DNA of 11,201 nt, taken from assembly GCA_028293055.1 (NCBI GenBank), contig JAQGLD010000104.1, positions 1-11,201 of the forward strand. The letters run 5' to 3'. The DNA comes from Alphaproteobacteria bacterium. Lineage in GTDB: Bacteria > Pseudomonadota > Alphaproteobacteria > Sphingomonadales > Sphingomonadaceae. This document shows positions 1 through 5,750 of this stretch, in pieces. Under the pieces are notes generated by a model. It had not been told where the DNA came from. It made no database searches and saw only the letters and a program-made list of their open reading frames with translations. The translations under genes were made by a program, and so were the position numbers. The number at the start of each line of letters is the position of its first letter. Within the stretch, counting starts at the first letter, position 1.

Positions 1-30
1 GTTGGTGTAGAAGGTGAGTGAGTCTGTCAT
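1..30 (-). CDS. Glutathione S-transferase, N-terminal fragment (cut by window edge)
   Basis: Only the first ten codons are present, reading MTDSLTFYTN on the minus strand; the rest lies beyond position 1. The SLTFYTN opening matches the first beta-strand of the thioredoxin-like domain in many proteobacterial GSTs, which usually continue with a PMSRGR-type segment. A very good Shine-Dalgarno (GGGAGG, positions 37-42 on the complement) sits 6 nt before the ATG, so the start is well supported. It lies downstream of clpA on the same strand, but a strong terminator separates them, so it probably has its own promoter. The start is firm. The family assignment is an inference from a ten-residue peptide. 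Confidence 0.6.
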   Translation of the reverse strand, partial: MTDSLTFYTN

Positions 31-54
31 GGCGAGCCTCCCTGATCCTAGGAG

Positions 55-84
55 AACATAACAGAAACGGGAGGGGCGGCGCAA
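55..84 (-). promoter_or_regulatory. Candidate promoter for the partial GST gene
   Basis: On the minus strand a TTGCGC hexamer (79-84) is followed after 18 nt by TATGTT (55-60). It lies just after the clpA terminator and 25 nt before the start codon. The boxes are only moderate matches, and the -35 overlaps the terminator U-tract. Confidence 0.3.
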
Positions 85-118
85 AGAAAAATCCTCCCCC
101 GCCGCAGCGGGGGAGGAT
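82..118 (-). terminator. Rho-independent terminator of clpA
   Basis: A perfect 12-bp G/C-rich stem (arms 91-102 and 107-118, loop CGCA) begins 10 nt after the clpA stop codon. Read on the minus strand, it is followed at once by a U-rich run (TTTTTCTTTG). There is no U-tract on the plus-strand side, so it works for clpA only. Confidence 0.92.
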
Positions 119-127
119 CTGAATGGC

Positions 128-2464
128 TCAGGCCTGCTCTTCGGGCTGGCCCTGCTCGCCCTCGGGCTCGCGCGCCTTTTTCGCCTTCTTCTTGCTGGCC
201 TTGGGCGGAGCGGCGACGATCTCGAACGAAGGCGCGTTGTCCTTGATCGTGACCTTGACCTCGCCGCCGTGGATCAGCTTGCCGAACAGCAATTCCTCGG
301 CGAGCGGCTGCTTGATCTTCTCCTGGACGAGCCGGGCCATCGGCCGGGCGCCGTACAGCTTGTCGTAGCCGCGCGCGGTCAGCCACTTCTTCGATTCCTC
401 GTCGAGGCTGATATGCACGTTGCGGTCCGCCAGCTGCAGCTCGAGCTGGAGGATGAACTTCTCCACCACCCGGGCGACGACCTCGGTCGTCAAATAAGAG
501 AAGGGCACGATCGCATCGAGACGGTTGCGGAATTCCGGAGTGAACATCCGCTTGATCGCCTCCTCGTCCTCGCCTTCCCGGCTATTGTCGCCGAAGCCAA
601 CACCCTCTCGCGCCATGTCCGAGGCGCCGGCATTGGTGGTCATGATCAGGATCACATTCCTGAAATCGACCGTCTTGCCGTGGTGGTCGGTGAGCTTGCC
701 GTTGTCCATCACCTGGAGGAGGATGTTGAACAGATCGGGATGCGCCTTCTCGATCTCGTCGAGCAGCAGCACTGAGTGCGGATGCTGGTCGACAGCGTCG
801 GTGAGCAGGCCGCCCTGGTCGTAGCCGACATAGCCCGGAGGCGCGCCGATCAGCCGGCTGACCGAGTGACGCTCCATATATTCGGACATGTCGAAGCGCT
901 GAAGCGGGATGCCCATGATCGAGGCGAGCTGGCGCGCGACCTCGGTCTTCCCCACTCCGGTCGGCCCGGAGAAGAGGTAGTTGCCGATCGGCTTGTCCGG
1001 ATCGCGAAGGCCGGCACGCGACAGCTTGATCGCCGAGGCGAGCACTGCGATCGCCGCATCCTGGCCGAACACGACCCGTTTCAGGTCGCGGTCGAGATGC
1101 TCCAGCGTCTTCTTGTCGTCGGCCGAGACGCTCTTCGCAGGGATCCTCGCCATGGTCGAGATGACCTGCTCGATCTCCTTGGTCGTGATCGTCTTCTTGC
1201 GCTTGTTCGGCGGCACCAGCATCTGCATCGCGCCGACCTCGTCGATCACATCGATCGCCTTGTCGGGCAACTTGCGGTCGTTGATGTAGCGCGCCGATAG
1301 CTCGACCGCCGCCTTGATCGCGTCGGGCGTGTATTTGACGTGGTGGTGGTCCTCGAAGGCCGTGCGCAGTCCCGCCAGGATCTTGATCGTATCCTCCACC
1401 GTCGGCTCGTTCACGTCGATCTTCTGGAAGCGCCGGAGCAGCGCCCGGTCCTTCTCGAAATGATTGCGGAACTCCTTGTAGGTGGTCGATCCGATGCAGC
1501 GGATCGTGCCGCCCGAAAGCGCAGGCTTCAGCAGGTTCGAAGCGTCCATCGCTCCGCCCGAAGTGGCACCCGCGCCGATCACCGTGTGAATCTCGTCGAT
1601 GAACAGGACCGCGTGCGGCATCTTCTCGAGCTCGGTGACGACCGCCTTGAGCCTCTCTTCGAAATCGCCACGATAGCGGGTGCCGGCGAGCAGCGCGCCC
1701 ATGTCGAGCGCATAGATCACCGCTTCGAGGAGGACGTCGGGAACGTCTTTCTCGATGATCTTGCGGGCGAGCCCTTCCGCTATCGCGGTCTTGCCGACGC
1801 CGGGATCGCCGACATAGAGCGGGTTGTTCTTGGAGCGCCGGCAGAGGATCTGGATGGTCCGATCGACCTCCGGGCCGCGGCCGATCAGCGGATCGACCCG
1901 GCCGCTCTGCGCTTTCTCGTTGAGGTTGACGGTGAACTGCTTGAGAGCAGATTCGTTCTTCTTCTTGCCCTCTTCCGGCTTGGCCTCCTCGGCGCCCTTG
2001 ACCTCGGCCGGCTCGGCCGCGGTCTCGCCCTTGCCGACGCCGTGGCTGATGTAGCTCACCGCATCGAGCCGGCTCATGTCCTGCTGCTGCAGGAAATAGA
2101 CCGCATAGCTCTCGCGCTCCGAGAACAAAGCGACCAGCACATTCGCGCCAGTGACCTCGTCACGTCCGGAGGATTGGACGTGGAGGATGGCGCGCTGGAC
2201 CACGCGCTGGAAGCCGCTGGTCGGCGAGGGGTCGGTCTGACCCTCGACTTTCAGCGCCTCGAGCTCGTTGTCGAGATAGGACCTGACCGATTCGCGCAGC
2301 TCGGCAAGATCGACGCCGCAGGCGCGCATCACCTTGGAGGCGTGGGCGTCCTCGATGAGCGCGAGCAGAAGGTGCTCGAGAGTGGCATATTCATGCTTGC
2401 GGCCGCTCGCTTCGGCGAGGGCGGTGTGGAGCGTCTGCTCCAATTCGCGGGCAAAAGACGGCAC
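128..2464 (-). CDS. clpA: ATP-dependent Clp protease ATP-binding subunit ClpA
   Basis: ClpA is the cytosolic AAA+ unfoldase that feeds substrates, including N-degron proteins delivered by ClpS, to the ClpP peptidase. Residues are numbered here from the upstream ATG at 2470. A Clp_N double repeat covers about 4-145. The first ATPase domain has Walker A GDPGVGKT (221-228) and Walker B VLFIDEIH (288-295). The second has GPTGVGKT (502-509) and LLLDEIE (568-574). There is no long middle domain, which separates ClpA from ClpB and ClpC. The ClpP-docking loop reads VGF (624-626) where E. coli has IGL. A Lys/Glu-rich tail (about 757-780) ends the protein. I prefer the GTG at 2464: AGGAG lies 7 nt upstream and the product then opens PSFARELEQTL, the usual ClpA N-terminus. 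The ATG at 2470 is only 1 nt from AGGAG. No clpS is adjacent; upstream is DUF1192. Confidence 0.96.
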   Translation of the reverse strand: MPSFARELEQTLHTALAEASGRKHEYATLEHLLLALIEDAHASKVMRACGVDLAELRESVRSYLDNELEALKVEGQTDPSPTSGFQRVVQRAILHVQSSGRDEVTGANVLVALFSERESYAVYFLQQQDMSRLDAVSYISHGVGKGETAAEPAEVKGAEEAKPEEGKKKNESALKQFTVNLNEKAQSGRVDPLIGRGPEVDRTIQILCRRSKNNPLYVGDPGVGKTAIAEGLARKIIEKDVPDVLLEAVIYALDMGALLAGTRYRGDFEERLKAVVTELEKMPHAVLFIDEIHTVIGAGATSGGAMDASNLLKPALSGGTIRCIGSTTYKEFRNHFEKDRALLRRFQKIDVNEPTVEDTIKILAGLRTAFEDHHHVKYTPDAIKAAVELSARYINDRKLPDKAIDVIDEVGAMQMLVPPNKRKKTITTKEIEQVISTMARIPAKSVSADDKKTLEHLDRDLKRVVFGQDAAIAVLASAIKLSRAGLRDPDKPIGNYLFSGPTGVGKTEVARQLASIMGIPLQRFDMSEYMERHSVSRLIGAPPGYVGYDQGGLLTDAVDQHPHSVLLLDEIEKAHPDLFNILLQVMDNGKLTDHHGKTVDFRNVILIMTTNAGASDMAREGVGFGDNSREGEDEEAIKRMFTPEFRNRLDAIVPFSYLTTEVVARVVEKFILQLELQLADRNVHISLDEESKKWLTARGYDKLYGARPMARLVQEKIKQPLAEELLFGKLIHGGEVKVTIKDNAPSFEIVAAPPKASKKKAKKAREPEGEQGQPEEQA

Positions 2465-2550
2465 TGACATACTCCTGTGAGCCCGCGATGATCACGGGCC
2501 GCTTGCCCCTAATGTCGGTCTTCGGGCGGCCTCCATCAAGCACATGTCCG

Positions 2551-2580
2551 AAAAAGGTGGGGGACAGCGCATTGTTCCCC
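2551..2580 (-). terminator. Candidate terminator after the DUF1192 gene
   Basis: Eight nt beyond the DUF1192 stop codon, arms 2573-2580 and 2560-2566 (GGGGAACA/TGTCCCC, one bulged base) form a hairpin on the minus strand. CACC and then TTTTT (2551-2555) follow. The 4-nt gap before the U-run weakens it. It would separate DUF1192 from clpA transcription. It could instead be a dispersed palindromic repeat. Confidence 0.5.
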
Positions 2581-2588
2581 GACCGCTT

Positions 2589-2786
2589 TCATTTCTTGAA
2601 TAACGCTTCGGCGCTTGCGCGATGGTTAACGGATTCGTCGATCTTTGCGCGAACCCTGGCAATCTCGGATTCCAGTGTGGCAATGCGGGCGTGGAGCTCG
2701 TCGACAGAGAGGGGATCGAGGTCCTGCCGGGTGAGCAGGGTCAGGGGATCGTCGGGCTTGTTCGGGAAGAGCTCGTCCAGGTCCAT
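2589..2786 (-). CDS. DUF1192 domain-containing small protein
   Basis: The protein is 65 residues and acidic at the N-terminus, opening MDLDELFPNKPDDPL. An SVDELHARIATLESEIARVR segment (about 27-46) has the heptad pattern of a short coiled coil. This arrangement (DLDELFP..., then S.DEL..RI..LE.EI.R) is the signature of the alphaproteobacterial DUF1192 family, usually about 60 residues and of unknown function. The start is fixed by the family N-terminus: a longer reading frame continues upstream but would overlap the divergent oxidoreductase gene. No Shine-Dalgarno is visible, and a consensus -35 box places the likely transcript start at or next to the ATG, suggesting a leaderless mRNA. It is divergent from the quinone oxidoreductase, 82 nt start to start, and runs toward clpA. 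Coiled-coil-mediated self-association is an inference only. Confidence 0.9.
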   Translation of the reverse strand: MDLDELFPNKPDDPLTLLTRQDLDPLSVDELHARIATLESEIARVRAKIDESVNHRASAEALFKK

Positions 2787-2792
2787 GTCGGC

Positions 2793-2822
2793 AGAATCCA
2801 CCTGGAGGGCGGGGGGTGTCAA
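2793..2822 (-). promoter_or_regulatory. Promoter of the DUF1192 gene, probably leaderless
   Basis: On the minus strand a perfect TTGACA (2817-2822) is followed after 18 nt by GATTCT (2793-2798). The start codon follows after only 6 more nt. A transcript starting 6-8 nt after the -10 would therefore begin at the ATG itself. Confidence 0.6.
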
Positions 2823-2868
2823 CCGCTCAGGCTTGCCTTGCGCGTATTTCCGCAACAAGCGTGGCTTC

Positions 2869-3882
2869 ATGACCACCCTGCCCGAGACGATGATCGCGAT
2901 CGACCCCTCCGAAGCCGGTGGCCCCGAGGTGCTCCAGCCGGTCGAGCGGCCGGTACCGGCGCCCGCCGAAGGGGAGGTGCTCATTCGAGTCGCGGCGGCC
3001 GGGGTGAATCGCCCCGATGTCATGCAGCGGCGCGGGCTTTACCCGCCGCCGCCGGGGGCTCCTTCGATTCCCGGCCTCGAGGTCGCCGGGACGATCGTCG
3101 CCGTGGGCGATGGCGTCGACTCGGCAACGCTCGGCCGCGAGGTCTGCGCGCTGGTCGCGGGGGGCGGTTATGCCGAATATTGCGTGGCGACGGAATCGCT
3201 CTGCCTTCCGGTCCCGAACGCATTGTCGCTGAGCGAGGCGGCGGCGCTTCCGGAGACCTTCTTCACCGTCTGGACCAATCTGTTCGATCGCGGCGGCGCC
3301 CGGCGCGGCGCCCGAGTGCTCGTCCACGGCGGGACCAGCGGGATCGGCACCACCGCGATCCTGCTCGGCAGGGCCTTCGGGCTCGAGATCATCGTCACTG
3401 CCGGCTCGGCCGACAAATGCGCGCGAGCGATCGAGATCGGAGCGGCGCATGCGATCGACTATCGCGAGCAGGATTTTGTCGAGGAGGTGAAAAGAATCAC
3501 CGGAGGCCGCGGAGTCGATGTCGTGCTCGACATGGTCGGCGGCGACTATGTCCCGCGCAACATCGCCTCCCTGGCCGCGGACGGCAGGCATGTTTCGATC
3601 GCCGTCCAGCGCGGCGCCAAGGCCGAGATTTCGATCTGGGATGTCATGCGCAAGCGGCTGGTGCTGACCGGATCGACGCTGCGGCCGCAGCCGGTGGCGA
3701 TCAAGGCGCAGATCGCCGGTTCCCTGCGCCGCGAGGTCTGGCCGCACCTCGATGCGGGCGAAATCCGGCCGGTGATCCACGCCACCTTCCCGCTCGCGCA
3801 GGCGGCCGAAGCCCACGCCCTGATGGATTCGGGGGAGCATGTCGGGAAGATTGTCCTGGAGGTGAGGGAGGGGCGGGCATGA
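2869..3882 (+). CDS. NAD(P)H-quinone oxidoreductase (zinc-free MDR superfamily)
   Basis: The 337-residue cytosolic protein belongs to the QOR/PIG3 branch of the medium-chain dehydrogenase/reductases, which reduce quinones or other electrophilic carbonyls with NADPH. The GroES-like catalytic half carries GVNRPD (45-50) and YPPPPGAPSIPGLEVAG (58-74). The Rossmann half carries HGGTSGIGTTA (153-163) for nucleotide binding. The cysteine and histidine ligands of zinc-dependent alcohol dehydrogenases are absent. The ATG at 2869 gives the family N-terminus (MTTLPETMIAIDP). A second ATG at 2890 is possible but would trim the first strand. No strong Shine-Dalgarno is visible. It is divergent from DUF1192, a pairing I recall as recurrent in alphaproteobacteria. 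Downstream, a repeat-bounded GIY-YIG unit starts 19 nt after the stop. The true physiological substrate cannot be read from the sequence. Confidence 0.93.
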   Translation: MTTLPETMIAIDPSEAGGPEVLQPVERPVPAPAEGEVLIRVAAAGVNRPDVMQRRGLYPPPPGAPSIPGLEVAGTIVAVGDGVDSATLGREVCALVAGGGYAEYCVATESLCLPVPNALSLSEAAALPETFFTVWTNLFDRGGARRGARVLVHGGTSGIGTTAILLGRAFGLEIIVTAGSADKCARAIEIGAAHAIDYREQDFVEEVKRITGGRGVDVVLDMVGGDYVPRNIASLAADGRHVSIAVQRGAKAEISIWDVMRKRLVLTGSTLRPQPVAIKAQIAGSLRREVWPHLDAGEIRPVIHATFPLAQAAEAHALMDSGEHVGKIVLEVREGRA

Positions 3883-3901
3883 GTGCCCAGCCTCTTTACC
3901 T

Positions 3902-3935
3902 CGTCATTCCCGCGAAAGCGGGAATCCCGCTTCTT
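3902..3935 (+). repeat. Left inverted repeat of the GIY-YIG unit
   Basis: The core attcccgcgaaagcgggaat (3907-3926) is a perfect 8-bp stem closed by a GAAA tetraloop. It is preceded by cgtc and followed by a cccgcttctt tail. The whole 34 bp recurs inverted at 4235-4268. Confidence 0.9.
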
Positions 3936-3940
3936 TCTTA

Positions 3941-4231
3941 GTGGGAGGCTGGGTCTACATCATGGCTGACCGCTATCGCGGGACGATGTATACCGGTGTG
4001 ACCGCTGACATTGCTCGCCGAGCCTTTCAGCATAGCTCTGGAAGCGGATCGCGATTCGTCCGGAAATACGCACTCCTGCGGCTCGTTTATGCGGAGCCGT
4101 ACGAGCGGATCGACGAAGCGATTGCGCGCGAGAAAGCGATCAAGAAATGGCGGCGTCAGTGGAAGACCGAGCTGGTAGAAGCTGCCAATCCGAACTGGCT
4201 CGACTTGTTCGAGCATGTGATTGGCGTTTGA
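3941..4231 (+). CDS. GIY-YIG nuclease family protein (URI/YhbQ-like)
   Basis: The product is a 96-residue single-domain GIY-YIG protein, a fold that cuts DNA using one metal ion. The paired motifs are VYI (5-7) and YTG (17-19). They are followed by GVTADIARRAFQH (19-31) with the likely catalytic arginine at 26 or 27. EAIAREKAIKKW (59-70) supplies the metal-binding glutamate E64. An NPNW element (83-86) near the C-terminus is typical of small stand-alone members. Length is normal (about 85-100 residues) and the key residues are intact, so it looks functional. The GTG start is chosen because the next ATG (3962) would remove the VYI strand. No Shine-Dalgarno is present; the region upstream is the left inverted repeat. 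A/T-ending codons are commoner than in neighbours. DNA target and role are unknown. Repeat flanking suggests a nuclease that acts on, or moves with, its repeats. Confidence 0.9.
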   Translation: MGGWVYIMADRYRGTMYTGVTADIARRAFQHSSGSGSRFVRKYALLRLVYAEPYERIDEAIAREKAIKKWRRQWKTELVEAANPNWLDLFEHVIGV

Positions 4232-4234
4232 AAG

Positions 4235-4268
4235 AAGAAGCGGGATTCCCGCGTTCGCGGGAATGACG
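4235..4268 (-). repeat. Right inverted repeat of the GIY-YIG unit
   Basis: This is the inverted copy of 3902-3935 with one mismatch, in the hairpin loop (GAAA becomes GAAC on the complement). The core attcccgcgttcgcgggaat (4244-4263) forms a stem of 8-9 bp. The copy ends 8 nt before the ATG of the GST gene. Confidence 0.9.
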
Positions 4269-4276
4269 GAGTGGCC

Positions 4277-4894
4277 ATGCAAAATCTGATCCTTCACGAA
4301 TATTCGCCGTCCGGGAATTGCTACAAGATCCGGCTGACCGCAGCCTTCATTGGGCAGCCGATCGAGCGGCGCGAATATGACATCCTCAAGGGCGAGACGC
4401 GGACTCCCCAATTCCTCGCCGATGTGAATGCCAATGGGCGCATTCCCGTGCTCCAGATCGGCGATCGCTTCCTCCCCGAGAGCAACGCGGCCTGCTTCTA
4501 TCTCGCTGCGGGCACGCCGCTGGTGCCTGGGGAGAGGTTCGAACAGGCCGACATGCTGCGCTGGATGTTCTTCGAGCAATATAATCACGAGCCCAATATC
4601 GCCACCCTGCGATTCTGGCTCGCTTATGTCGGCGCGGACAATCTGAACGACGCGCAACGCGGACAGATCGAGGCCAAGAAGGCCGGCGGCGACGCGGCGC
4701 TCAAGCTGATGGACGAGCATCTGGCGGGCCGCGACTATCTGGTCGGCGGCCGACTCAGCCTCGCTGACATCGCGCTCTATGCCTACACCCATGTCGCCGA
4801 AGAGGGCGGCTTCGACCTGGCGCTATACCCAGGGGTTCAAGCCTGGCTGGCGCGGGTGGAGGCGCAGCCCGGCTATGTCGCGATGGCCGCCTGA
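4277..4894 (+). CDS. Glutathione S-transferase family protein
   Basis: This 205-residue cytosolic GST would conjugate or reduce substrates with glutathione. The thioredoxin-like N-domain opens with LILHEYSPSGNCYKIRL; the S-G-N-C stretch (12-15) is where the catalytic Ser or Cys lies in bacterial classes. It continues with the cis-proline segment RIPVL (55-59) and the glutathione-binding ES pair (68-69). The helical C-domain includes FEQYNHEPNIATLRFW (99-114) and the N-capping segment GRLSLADIALYAY (158-170). Length is typical. I start at the ATG (4277), with GGAG 5 nt upstream at 4268-4271; an in-frame GTG at 4271 overlaps that ribosome site and is less likely. The gene begins 8 nt after the right repeat of the GIY-YIG unit, so its ribosome site abuts or overlaps the repeat edge. 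Substrate unknown. Confidence 0.93.
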   Translation: MQNLILHEYSPSGNCYKIRLTAAFIGQPIERREYDILKGETRTPQFLADVNANGRIPVLQIGDRFLPESNAACFYLAAGTPLVPGERFEQADMLRWMFFEQYNHEPNIATLRFWLAYVGADNLNDAQRGQIEAKKAGGDAALKLMDEHLAGRDYLVGGRLSLADIALYAYTHVAEEGGFDLALYPGVQAWLARVEAQPGYVAMAA

Positions 4895-4903
4895 CTTGCC
4901 CGC

Positions 4904-4925
4904 CATCCCGGCGCAGGCCGGGATG
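4904..4925. repeat. REP-like hairpin after the GST gene
   Basis: A perfect 9-bp inverted repeat, catcccggc/gccgggatg with loop gcag, lies 9 nt after the GST stop codon and is followed by AC. It shares the YATYCCSG...CGGRATGAC pattern with the ends of the GIY-YIG unit. No T-tract follows on either side, so it is unlikely to be an intrinsic terminator. It could stabilise the GST mRNA 3' end. Confidence 0.7.
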
Positions 4926-4973
4926 ACTCGTGGGGCCAGATGCAAGAATCCCGTCGTGAGGCAACGACTCGCC

Positions 4974-5002
4974 TTGCCCTTCGGCCTGGGCTCCACTAAG
5001 TC
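4974..5002 (+). promoter_or_regulatory. Candidate promoter of trcR
   Basis: TTGCCC (4974-4979), a 17-nt spacer and TAAGTC (4997-5002) sit 55 nt before the trcR start. The surrounding ACTAAGTC resembles the GCTANAWC -10 reported for Caulobacter housekeeping promoters. A small inverted repeat (GTCGT 4953-4957, ACGAC 4964-4968) just upstream could be an operator; I have no family to assign it to. Confidence 0.4.
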
Positions 5003-5013
5003 TTACTCTGCAA

Positions 5014-5045
5014 GGCCGTTCCGCGAGGGACGGCCCTTATTGTTT
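5014..5045 (+). other. Leader hairpin upstream of trcR (attenuator- or terminator-like)
   Basis: Arms 5014-5022 and 5027-5035 pair over 9 bp (one G-T wobble) and are closed by a GCGA GNRA tetraloop. CTTATTGTTT follows. It ends 22 nt before the trcR start and lies inside the leader predicted from the 4974-5002 promoter. It could terminate readthrough from the GST side, attenuate trcR, or stabilise its mRNA. Confidence 0.5.
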
Positions 5046-5057
5046 CTGGAGAGAAAA

Positions 5058-5750
5058 GTGGCCCAGCCGCTCATGCCGCACGCGACCGCTTCCTGGATGG
5101 TCGACAACACATCGCTTACCTTCGAGCAGATCGCCGATTTTTGCGGTCTTCATATCCTAGAGGTCCAGGCGATCGCCGACGATACCGCAGCCACCAAGCT
5201 GACCGGACGCGATCCGATCCGCGCCGGCGAGCTGACTCAGGAGGAGATCGAGCGCGGCCAGGCCGATCCCGAAGTCCGGCTGCACATGCACAAGGAGCCG
5301 GACCAGACCCGCCGCACCAAGGGCCCGCGCTACACGCCGGTCTCCAAGCGCCAGGACAAGCCGGACGGCATTGCCTGGATCATCCGCAACCACCCCGAGA
5401 TCACCGACGGCGCGATCGGCAAGCTGATCGGCACTACCCGCTCGACGATCGCGGCGATCCGCGACCGCAGCCACTGGAACATCGCCAACATCCAGCCCAA
5501 GGATCCGGTGACCCTCGGCCTGTGCTCGCAGCGCGAGCTCGACGCCATAGTCGCCAAGGCGGCGAAGCTGGCCGGAATCGAGGCGCCGCTTCACGACACC
5601 CGCCTTGATGGAGACCGCGAGGCCCTGCTCGAGCAGCTGCGCGCCGAACGCGTCGCGCACGCGCGGGAAGCGGCAGCCGCCCTTGCGGCGGGGGAAGAAG
5701 GCCCGGTCACGGTCGGCGACACGGGCTTTGTCGACCCCTTCAAGCGCTGA
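5058..5750 (+). CDS. trcR: Cell cycle transcriptional regulator TrcR (DUF1013)
   Basis: The 230-residue protein is highly typical of DUF1013, named TrcR from work in Caulobacter and restricted to Alphaproteobacteria. Recognisable blocks are QPLMPHATASWMVDNTSL (3-20), FEQIADFCGLHILEVQAIAD (22-41), RRTKGPRYTPVSKRQDKPDG (85-104) and GAIGKLIGTTRSTIAAIRDR (118-137). The second and last blocks look like helix-turn-helix elements; RSHWNIANI and TLGLCSQREL follow. The C-terminus (about 182-230) is less conserved and Ala/Glu-rich. The start is the GTG at 5058: GGAGAG lies 4 nt upstream and the product then begins MAQPLMPHATASW as in the family. An open frame continues upstream through the intergenic region and GST but is not used. 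The gene has its own candidate promoter and leader hairpin and overlaps the following hydrolase gene if that uses a TTG start. Confidence 0.95.
   Translation: MAQPLMPHATASWMVDNTSLTFEQIADFCGLHILEVQAIADDTAATKLTGRDPIRAGELTQEEIERGQADPEVRLHMHKEPDQTRRTKGPRYTPVSKRQDKPDGIAWIIRNHPEITDGAIGKLIGTTRSTIAAIRDRSHWNIANIQPKDPVTLGLCSQRELDAIVAKAAKLAGIEAPLHDTRLDGDREALLEQLRAERVAHAREAAAALAAGEEGPVTVGDTGFVDPFKR

Larger units (their letters stand above)
3902..4268 (+). mobile_element. Compact GIY-YIG unit bounded by 34-bp inverted repeats
   Basis: A 367-bp segment has ends 3902-3935 and 4235-4268 that are inverted copies matching at 33 of 34 positions. The single nuclease gene inside starts 5 nt after the left repeat and stops 3 nt before the right one, so the segment is almost entirely repeat plus gene. 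Each end is itself a hairpin, and decayed relatives of the hairpin sit in other gaps of the window. No flanking target-site duplication is visible. Base composition inside (about 59% GC over the first 100 nt of the gene, hand count) is lower than in the flanking oxidoreductase gene. Mobility is inferred from architecture alone. Confidence 0.7.

Noticed and set aside
1340..2467. A 375-codon open frame on the plus strand opposite clpA
   Set aside because: It lies fully antisense to a motif-complete clpA, and its product is an Arg/Leu/Asp-rich composition with no family pattern. Such frames are expected opposite high-GC genes.
2471..2550. A possible heat-shock promoter for clpA (CTTGAT followed by CCGACATTAG on the minus strand)
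   Set aside because: Only CTTG matches well; the -10 part does not resemble the consensus closely enough to call.
3879..3941. A 20-codon open frame reading MSAQPLYLVIPAKAGIPLLS, overlapping the oxidoreductase stop
   Set aside because: The VIPAKAGIP peptide is just a translation of the hairpin repeat, a common artefact of such repeats. No ribosome site or conservation argument.
3938..4792. A 284-codon minus-strand open frame covering the GIY-YIG and GST genes
   Set aside because: It spans both repeats and lies antisense to two well-supported genes. Its translation includes the repeat-derived VIPANAGIP peptide.
4779..5057. Upstream in-frame extension of trcR into the GST gene
   Set aside because: The frame is open only by chance. 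The family N-terminus, GTG start and GGAGAG ribosome site place the start at 5058.
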